A stretch of 53,722 bases of DNA from a virus. This document shows, piece after piece, positions 48,699 to 53,722 of the stretch. The stretch lies in IMG/VR virus record IMGVR_UViG_3300033148_003280, positions 1-53,722 of that record; one strand, written 5' to 3'. Both the position numbers and the translations under genes were made by a program. Under the pieces are notes generated by a model. It saw only the letters and a program-made list of their open reading frames with translations, did no database searches and was not told the origin of the DNA. Every line of letters starts with the position of its first letter. Position 1 is the first letter of the stretch.

Positions 48699-49509
48699 AT
48701 CCGGCCTTCATCTTCGTGAACTTCGATACACCATCACGCTTATTCCGTAGCGGTGCACACGAATGAAATTGAGCAGACCATCCCGGCCAATCGCCGTTAC
48801 CAGTATCGGCCTTTGCCCAACGGAGAACGGACTCGATGACATCCTGAGGGTGGCCGTCGATGCGGTGAAGACGTTCGAGGGCTTGAGCCTGCCTGTATGC
48901 TTCAGGATGAACATCTGGTGGGTCGCCGGGCTTATTAATTTTGATCTGTTTCATTCCCGGGAATAACTCTCTCAGTAATTTATAACACCAACCCGGTAAA
49001 ACGTCTGCGGATTTGTCGGTCTTATGTCCTGTCTTATGTATCCCCTTATCTTTAGCTTTAGACGATACAGATGCACTGTCATCTGCTTGTATAGGATATG
49101 ATATGTTAGGATTGGTTAGGATATGTTTCTTCTTAGACGGGCGATCCGATAACGGATTAGTCGATGCTTCAAACTTGCCATCCCGATTCGGAAGCCCTGC
49201 TTCGTTCTTCCATCGCATCGTTTGATAGTCATCCCATTTATTCCACTCGCAAATATCCTGATTGTCAATCGAGTAAATAGCTATTGACCCGTGGTCAATG
49301 AAATGCTTGACGGCGACGGCTATCTGTTCCTCGGTATGATTGAAGTCCTGCATCATTCGTTTGAGCTTCGCGGGGTTATTCGGGAAGCGGCCCCAGTCAT
49401 CGGACACGCATAGGAGCCTCCAAAACAGGGCTTGTGTTGCGTCATTAGCTTCAGCTAAAGTGTCGCTTGAGAGGGCGCAATGGTTGATGCTTGTGTAGTT
49501 ACGTGCCAT
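48655..49509 (-). CDS. Replication initiator/DnaD-like protein
   Basis: 284 residues. MARNYTSINHCALSSDTLAE and LFWRLLCVSDDWGRFPNNPA KLKRMM resemble the N-terminal domain of phage replication proteins (DnaD/O-like, HTH). A linker of Lys/Ser/Asp follows, then a helical C-terminal part (YKLLRELFPGMKQIKINKPG, ERLHRIDGHPQDVIESVLRW). It begins after the HNH stop (TAACATG). It likely starts phage DNA replication. No origin repeats (iterons) were recognised inside. Confidence 0.7.
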   Translation of the reverse strand: MARNYTSINHCALSSDTLAEANDATQALFWRLLCVSDDWGRFPNNPAKLKRMMQDFNHTEEQIAVAVKHFIDHGSIAIYSIDNQDICEWNKWDDYQTMRWKNEAGLPNRDGKFEASTNPLSDRPSKKKHILTNPNISYPIQADDSASVSSKAKDKGIHKTGHKTDKSADVLPGWCYKLLRELFPGMKQIKINKPGDPPDVHPEAYRQAQALERLHRIDGHPQDVIESVLRWAKADTGNGDWPGWSAQFHSCAPLRNKRDGVSKFTKMKAGYDSRKSAGDDLVIG

Positions 49510-49510
49510 G

Positions 49511-50050
49511 TTAATGACCACCATCGGGGTGTTTGATTTTATTCCAACAGATACCACAAAAATAGTTTACCGCGTTGCTGGAATCACCGTGTAATTTTCC
49601 GCATGCTTTTCTCATAGCGTCAACAACTTCATCCAGTGGTAACTTCTGGAGAAACAACCGGATAGATGTATTCCTAAATTTCTCTGTGAGTTCCCTCTCT
49701 GGGAATTGTTCCTCAAAAACCTTTGCCACGGCACGAATATCTTTTTTGATACGCCATTCAATCTTGTCGGTTAGCCTTCGATATTCTTGGATTTGTTCTT
49801 CGCGCTCTCGCAGAACCTCAAGATTTTCTGATAGTTGCCCCGGTGCTTTGTCTAACGGGATATCCCGCTTCCCCCGGTTGCAATCAAAGCAAGCAGTTAT
49901 CAAATTGTTGATATCATCCATCCCACCCTTAGATACGGGTTCGATGTGATCGACCTCTAATGTAACTGTTGGCGGTGATTTCCCGCAATAAGCACACTTG
50001 AACCCGTCGCGTTTGAAGACTTCAAATCTTAGCTTCTTCGATAATGACAT
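49511..50050 (-). CDS. HNH endonuclease
   Basis: 179 residues from MSLSKKLRFEVFKRDG. The HNH fold is textbook: CAYCGK (C19, C22), LEVDHIEPVSKGG (H35), DDINNLITACFDCNRGK (N49, C54, C57). The C-terminal ~100 residues are helical (EEQIQEYRRLTDKIEWRIKK, RLFLQKLPLDEVVDAMRKAC). It nicks or cuts DNA, in this position possibly for packaging or homing. The extension to 50149 crosses a terminator and is rejected. Confidence 0.9.
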   Translation of the reverse strand: MSLSKKLRFEVFKRDGFKCAYCGKSPPTVTLEVDHIEPVSKGGMDDINNLITACFDCNRGKRDIPLDKAPGQLSENLEVLREREEQIQEYRRLTDKIEWRIKKDIRAVAKVFEEQFPERELTEKFRNTSIRLFLQKLPLDEVVDAMRKACGKLHGDSSNAVNYFCGICWNKIKHPDGGH

Positions 50051-50065
50051 TCTTTCCCGTCCTAT

Positions 50066-50113
50066 ATAGAAACGAAAACCCCGGCAACTTAGCATGGACA
50101 GCGGTTGCCGGGG
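50066..50113 (-). terminator. Leader terminator before the HNH gene
   Basis: CCCCGGCAAC (50079-50088) and GTTGCCGGGG (50104-50113), 10 bp perfect, followed on the minus strand by TTTTCGTTTC. The 15-base loop contains GCTGTCCATGC, complementary to a segment upstream in the same leader. Confidence 0.85.
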
Positions 50114-50151
50114 CATCGTATCTGAGACGTATTTTATTCTGCTGTCCATGC
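50092..50151 (-). other. 11-bp inverted repeat linking leader start and terminator loop
   Basis: GCATGGACAGC at 50092-50102 (in the loop) and GCTGTCCATGC at 50141-50151 are perfect inverse complements. On the minus-strand RNA the first-made arm can pair with the terminator loop. Confidence 0.85.
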
Positions 50152-50162
50152 ATACTTATCAC

Positions 50163-50191
50163 ATTTTACTTGATTTCCCCTTTGATGTCAA
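50163..50191 (-). promoter_or_regulatory. Leftward promoter of the HNH-replication genes
   Basis: TTGACA (50191-50186), 17 bases, TAAAAT (50168-50163). The predicted start near 50156 lies just before the pairing arm at 50151-50141, so the first RNA bases form the anti-loop arm. Confidence 0.75.
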
Positions 50192-50195
50192 CACC

Positions 50196-50369
50196 CTATT
50201 CAACCCCGGTATTCTTAACACCCAGCACCGCGTAAACGATCACCGCGAACAGCCCGAATACGACCCCCCACAGTATCGCCGCGCCGGTGTCGTACCCTTT
50301 GTTTTTCGCAAGGTGGTAGGTGATGGTAGGCCACAAGACCCAGAGTAAAATGATAAAACATAATTCCAT
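50196..50369 (-). CDS. Small two-span membrane protein
   Basis: 57 residues from MELCFIILLWVLWPTITYHL; AAAGGAAGTG precedes the ATG. Two helices: LWVLWPTI and AILWGVVFGLFAVIVYAVLG, with a KNKGYDTG loop. It ends just before the HNH promoter. Topology is holin- or immunity-protein-like. Function unknown. Confidence 0.6.
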   Translation of the reverse strand: MELCFIILLWVLWPTITYHLAKNKGYDTGAAILWGVVFGLFAVIVYAVLGVKNTGVE

Positions 50370-50386
50370 ATCAACACTTCCTTTGT

Positions 50387-50818
50387 TTATTTGCATTTGT
50401 CAACGGTCGCTTCGTTTTTGTATATCGTCTTAATTGACACAAGCAACTTCTCATACTTCCCTTGTAATTTCATATGAGCGATTTGTAAATTCTTATATTT
50501 GACAAGTAAAACATCATACGGGATTGGTTCATCAAAAACAGGAATTTTATTGGATGCCGCTTTATAAGCAGCATCCCGGCATTTGTCATTGCAATATTTC
50601 TGCCGGGTAGAATTTTTCGGGTATTCCACTCCGCAATATTCACATATCCCGATGCCGAAATCTTTATCAAAAGTAACCGATGTATAGCCTTCCCTTCTTC
50701 GCCTTTCCTCTCTTATGGCTATATTGTCCTCAACATCGCAAGCCTCATGAAACCTTCTGGTATCATCCATAACGCCTTTCATGTTTGGGTCAGTATTACC
50801 TTTGCCTGGCATCGTCAT
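50387..50818 (-). CDS. Zinc-ribbon hypothetical protein
   Basis: 143 residues. CEYCGVEYPKNSTRQKYCND KC is a clear zinc ribbon (C60s-C80s). N-terminal helical acidic part (RRFHEACDVEDNIAIREE) and C-terminal helix (KLQGKYEKLLVSIKTIYKN). AAGGATGCA precedes the start. Function unknown, possibly nucleic-acid-binding. Confidence 0.6.
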   Translation of the reverse strand: MTMPGKGNTDPNMKGVMDDTRRFHEACDVEDNIAIREERRRREGYTSVTFDKDFGIGICEYCGVEYPKNSTRQKYCNDKCRDAAYKAASNKIPVFDEPIPYDVLLVKYKNLQIAHMKLQGKYEKLLVSIKTIYKNEATVDKCK

Positions 50819-50963
50819 TGCATCCTTTCCATACCTTTCTCAACGGCCTTTTCTTCGGCTCCCGTTGCCACTTGTCGTACCGCTTGATTCGAGTCCACAT
50901 CATGCCGATCCGCGCGCGGGCGTCGGCAACGAAGCAGATGTTATTGATGTTGCGTTTACTCAA
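50796..50963 (-). CDS. 55-residue basic protein, TTG start
   Basis: TTG at 50963 has AGGAG 7-8 bases upstream; the TAA at 50796 overlaps the next gene. The peptide begins MSKRNINNICFVADARARIG and ends REPKKRPLRKVWKGCNDDARQR. Basic and helical. No family recognised. Confidence 0.5.
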   Translation of the reverse strand: MSKRNINNICFVADARARIGMMWTRIKRYDKWQREPKKRPLRKVWKGCNDDARQR

Positions 50964-52449
50964 ACATTATCTCCTGCCCCGCCTCGACTTCCTTCCGGGT
51001 GATGCCTTTGAACGCAGCTTCCACATCCGGGAGTCCGTCCTTGATGTATTGCGGGTTGAGTTCGATACCGATTGATGCGCGGCCCATGCGAGCGGCTACG
51101 GCTAAGGTAGTACCGATGCCGGCAAAAATATCCAAGACAATACACGGGCGGGTCGTAGGGTATCGGGCATCGCAGTCGCAGCCGGGACGGAAGCCGAGAG
51201 TTTTGGTAATATTCGATTCCCCCGTATTAAAAACAGACGTTTTACCATGTCGACCTCGTGCTAAATCTGCAGCTTTATTATCCCCATGATGTTGCGTAAC
51301 ACTTTTCTCCGTCACCCTTTCCCACGGCTTCCCACATTTCTTACAGCATCCCTTTTCGGATGTCCCGGCGGCGATACAGCGGCGTACTAATTCAGGGGGG
51401 AAGGTTGCGAAATGGGCGAGCGGGTTCGGATGCGTCGGGATCTTCCAGATGTCCTGCGGGTCGGTATTCTGTTCCCGGATGCCCATCTCGACAAGCTCAG
51501 TTGATGATACCCACACGTTACGGGCGTTGCGGCCTGAGGGGTTCACGAGAATATTACCATCGGAATCCTTGTACCCGCTGTGTCCTTTGAAGCCGGACCC
51601 GCCGCCACCATAATCTGAATCGGCGTGTTTGGTCTTTAAATTCTCAAGTGCCTTTCGGCATGAACGATTCCCAGTTTTAGGATCCTTCGGCCCCCCTGTC
51701 TGCGTGTCGAATGTGGACTGTGATAACCGTTCAATCGTAGCATCAGAATATCCTTCACGGATCGCATCGGCATCATAGAAATACCGCGCCGATTTAGTGA
51801 GCAGGAATATCAACTCGTAACTGGAAGTCGGGCGATCCCCGACCGACTCCGGCATCGGATTATTTTTGGACCAGCATATCTTAGACCGTACCCACCAACC
51901 ATCGGCCTGTAACGCAAGGGCGAGGCGGTAGTCCATCATAAGGCAGTCTTTGGGTTTGAGGCCATCGACCTGTTTATCTGCATTCTCATCCGTACCACGG
52001 GCCGCGTATTTGTAAGCCATTGGCCCGACCGATTTGTTATTACTTCCAGTATAAGCATCCCCGATGTTCAGCCATAGCGTTCCATCAGGTCTCAATACTC
52101 GGCGGACTTCCCGGAATACCTCGACTATTTTGTCGATCCAATCGTTTAGTGTGGACTCAAGGCCGATTTGTTTGTCGATACGGATAGCACCGCATTTTGG
52201 GCAAGTACTCGAGGCCTGATGCCCTGCGCTTCCTGTATTTGATTTCTGTTTATCTGAACAGGGCGTTTCAAAGCGGCCTATCTTATGGTCACACTCAGGA
52301 TCGCCGCCCTTCCATGTTGCCGTTTGATAGTCGCGAAGGCCCCAATAAGGTGGCGACGTAACACAACACTGTATGCAATCATCCGGGATGTCCGCGAGTC
52401 GTTCCAGGACATCGCCTTGTAACCATAACGGCTTAGTATTTACAGGCAT
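50956..52449 (-). CDS. N4/N6 DNA methyltransferase with zinc-finger insert
   Basis: 497 residues from MPVNTKPLWLQGD. Motif IV TSPPYWGLRDY (S32-Y35) near the N-terminus and DIFAGIGTTLAVAARMGRAS near the C-terminus make it beta-class. RVLRPDGTLWLNIGDAYTGS is typical of phage type II/III-like N4-cytosine or N6-adenine enzymes. Two CxxC pairs (STCPKCGA, CCKKCGKPW) flank the target region. Alternative start at 52458. No adjacent restriction enzyme. Confidence 0.88.
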   Translation of the reverse strand: MPVNTKPLWLQGDVLERLADIPDDCIQCCVTSPPYWGLRDYQTATWKGGDPECDHKIGRFETPCSDKQKSNTGSAGHQASSTCPKCGAIRIDKQIGLESTLNDWIDKIVEVFREVRRVLRPDGTLWLNIGDAYTGSNNKSVGPMAYKYAARGTDENADKQVDGLKPKDCLMMDYRLALALQADGWWVRSKICWSKNNPMPESVGDRPTSSYELIFLLTKSARYFYDADAIREGYSDATIERLSQSTFDTQTGGPKDPKTGNRSCRKALENLKTKHADSDYGGGGSGFKGHSGYKDSDGNILVNPSGRNARNVWVSSTELVEMGIREQNTDPQDIWKIPTHPNPLAHFATFPPELVRRCIAAGTSEKGCCKKCGKPWERVTEKSVTQHHGDNKAADLARGRHGKTSVFNTGESNITKTLGFRPGCDCDARYPTTRPCIVLDIFAGIGTTLAVAARMGRASIGIELNPQYIKDGLPDVEAAFKGITRKEVEAGQEIMFE

Positions 52450-52450
52450 C

Positions 52451-53497
52451 TCAATCATCAAACAAACTCAACTCCCCGGCGTGTTGCTTCGCACGTCTAC
52501 CTTTCGCCGCATCGTGCATCTTATTTTTACCCGGTACTCGACTCGCGTTTTTCCTGAAGTCCTCGGTGCGTCCATCGGGATCACTCTCGGGTCGGGGCCA
52601 ATAATAACCCTTGTTGCAACTCAGGATCGGCACACCGCGTTCACGCAACTCAGGGATGTAACCGGCCTTCGGGTTATGTCGGTCAGCCTTCAACAGGCTC
52701 GGCGTCAACCCGGCTGCCTTCGCAATGACGCGCATCGCCACAGCATTGCGCCAACCGACATGGCGGCGGCGGATGTAGGTGGCGATGAAGTTTAGTTTTT
52801 GTTCACGGTCACTCATTTGTGTTTCATCCATCAGTTTCGCTTCCTTGCTGATGCGCTCGACAGCTATATCAAAATATTTACGTTCAATTTCAATCCCGAT
52901 AAATTTGCGACCCAGCTTCAACGCCGCCACGCCCGTTGTGCCGCTGCCCATAAACGGGTCGAGGATGGTGTCCGATAGCAGACTAAACCGATTAACAACT
53001 ATCTCCATCATATTAATTGGTTTTGGACACGTATGTCGTTTTTCTTCTTCCTTGCGTTGGAAACCAACGCCTGCCCCGCCACTAATTCTGAAAGTGTCAG
53101 TCTTAGTAACTCCATTGATATTGCCAAATCCGTCAAGGTCTTTACCATAGCATAAAACAGGAGTCCATTGGTTATAACCATATTTACCGAATGAACCAGT
53201 GGTATCCCATGTAATGCAACAAACCCATTCTGGTTGTGGGTATAAGCCAATTTGGGTCGGGCCGCATAAGATATAAGAACGGCCTGTTAGTTTATTTATT
53301 GCTGGTATTATTTTTGATATTAGTGAAATGAGATTTTCGCGAGTATCAGAATAGCCTTCATACTTAAACCCAATCCCATACGGCGGGTCAGTCACCACGG
53401 CATCGACCTTATCCAACATCGGCAACACGTCCATGCAATTCGCATGATATAAAACTGCATCGCCGATGACGACCTTGTTAATATTACTTGGCATCAT
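52451..53497 (-). CDS. Beta-class DNA methyltransferase with accessory C-terminal domain
   Basis: 348 residues from ATG 53497. Motif IV TDPPYG (D37-Y40), motif I DPFMGSGTTG near 190. The first 45 and residues about 190-240 are nearly identical to the methylase at 11507-12163, but the centre is not. A C-terminal domain of about 110 residues follows (HVGWRNAVAMRVIAKAAGLT, ILSCNKGYYWPRPESDPD, KGRRAKQHAGELSLF), repeated as the partial gene at the right edge. That domain looks like a small wHTH DNA-binding part. Confidence 0.9.
   Translation of the reverse strand: MMPSNINKVVIGDAVLYHANCMDVLPMLDKVDAVVTDPPYGIGFKYEGYSDTRENLISLISKIIPAINKLTGRSYILCGPTQIGLYPQPEWVCCITWDTTGSFGKYGYNQWTPVLCYGKDLDGFGNINGVTKTDTFRISGGAGVGFQRKEEEKRHTCPKPINMMEIVVNRFSLLSDTILDPFMGSGTTGVAALKLGRKFIGIEIERKYFDIAVERISKEAKLMDETQMSDREQKLNFIATYIRRRHVGWRNAVAMRVIAKAAGLTPSLLKADRHNPKAGYIPELRERGVPILSCNKGYYWPRPESDPDGRTEDFRKNASRVPGKNKMHDAAKGRRAKQHAGELSLFDD
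52459..52665. repeat. 207-bp diverged direct repeat, copy A
   Basis: Aligns without gaps to 53516-53722 (offset 1057) with about 13 mismatches, about 94% identity. It encodes the end of the methyltransferase's C-terminal domain. Confidence 0.9.
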
Positions 53498-53722
53498 GTG
53501 TCCCGTGTATTGGTTCAAACAAACTCAACTCCCCGGCATGTTGTTTCGCACGTCTGCCTTTCGCCGCATCGTGCATCTTGTTTTGGTTCGGTACTCGACT
53601 CGCGTTTTTCCTGAAGTCCTCGGTGCGTCCATCGGGATCACTTACAGGACGCGGCCAATAATAACCCTTGTTGCAACTCAGGATCGGCACACCGCGTTCA
53701 CGCAACTCAGGGATGTAACCGG
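53484..53722 (-). CDS. C-terminal domain protein, duplicate of the adjacent methylase tail (5' end outside)
   Basis: The frame is open to the window edge: GYIPELRERGVPILSCNKGY ... KGRRAKQHAGELSLFEPIHG. It matches the accessory domain of the neighbouring methyltransferase except at the last ten residues. The upstream part, probably another methylase or an independent domain protein, lies beyond 53722. The stop overlaps the next gene's start region by 14 bases. Confidence 0.75.
   Translation of the reverse strand, partial: GYIPELRERGVPILSCNKGYYWPRPVSDPDGRTEDFRKNASRVPNQNKMHDAAKGRRAKQHAGELSLFEPIHGTHDAK
53516..53722. repeat. 207-bp diverged direct repeat, copy B (at window edge)
   Basis: Same sequence as copy A with about 13 changes, running to the last base, so the repeat probably continues. 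The mismatches argue against a simple assembly error. Confidence 0.9.

Noticed and set aside
49511-50149. 212-residue form of the HNH nuclease
   Set aside because: The N-terminal extension crosses the strong leader terminator.
1-53722. CRISPR array, tRNA genes, insertion sequences
   Set aside because: No regular spacers, cloverleaf or IS terminal repeats were recognised on reading; a tRNA or repeat search tool was not available.
1-53722. Circular genome by joining the two ends
   Set aside because: Joining base 53722 to base 1 does not continue the copied domain (the next bases do not match copy A), so circularity is not supported.
1-53722. Integrase gene
   Set aside because: No tyrosine or serine recombinase pattern was seen; it may lie outside the window or be absent.

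Overview
The window reads as most of the genome of a tailed double-stranded DNA phage (Caudoviricetes, siphovirus-like: a 771-residue tape measure and no contractile-sheath gene seen). A Cro/CI-type repressor with divergent promoters suggests a temperate phage, but no integrase is visible here. The host cannot be named. AGGAGG-type ribosome binding sites, consensus TTGACA/TATAAT promoters and lipobox lipoproteins point to an ordinary sigma-70 bacterial host. Both ends are cut inside genes: 1-980 continues to the left, and 53484-53722 lacks its 5' end.

Layout. (1) 1-5514, leftward: repressor, small unknown genes, a Bet-type annealing protein, an SbcC/Rad50-like ATPase and a repeat-rich protein running off the edge. 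(2) 5520-5634: a divergent promoter/operator region with two consensus promoters and several TACTTG/CAAGTA half-sites; the repressor message looks leaderless. (3) 5662-7250, rightward: six small genes, including a 46-residue one, with a strong internal terminator. (4) 7272-39552, leftward late block, in transcription order: Gly-rich small ORF, ParB-methylase, small and large terminase, fused portal-MuF protein, prohead protease with a nested scaffold start, decoration and major capsid proteins, head-tail joining genes, tail tube, tail chaperone (probable frameshift pair), tape measure, tail tip and fibres, membrane and zinc-ribbon proteins, a kinase-methyltransferase fusion, methyltransferases and glycosyltransferase-like genes, amidase and lipoprotein. 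A minus-strand terminator at 7272-7302 ends the block. (5) 39553-40124: a mostly non-coding control region with promoter-like sequences and hairpin terminators just upstream of the late block. (6) 40125-53722, leftward: many small overlapping genes, an unusual number with CxxC zinc-ribbon pairs, a replication initiator-like gene, an HNH nuclease, a deoxyribosyltransferase-like protein and two more DNA methyltransferases.

The genes fit one programme. Early leftward genes replicate and modify DNA, the late block packages DNA and builds the particle, and a surface-modification cassette (kinase, methyltransferases, glycosyltransferases) sits between tail fibres and lysis genes. Four DNA methyltransferases are encoded. 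Two share near-identical ends around unrelated centres, which suggests target-domain swapping. The most novel signals are the lambda pR'/6S/tR'-like promoter-terminator unit at 39.65-39.93 kb, a second promoter-leader-terminator at 50.07-50.19 kb whose leader can pair with the terminator loop, the kinase-methyltransferase/glycosyltransferase cluster, and the methyltransferase mosaic with a 207-bp diverged repeat at the right edge.
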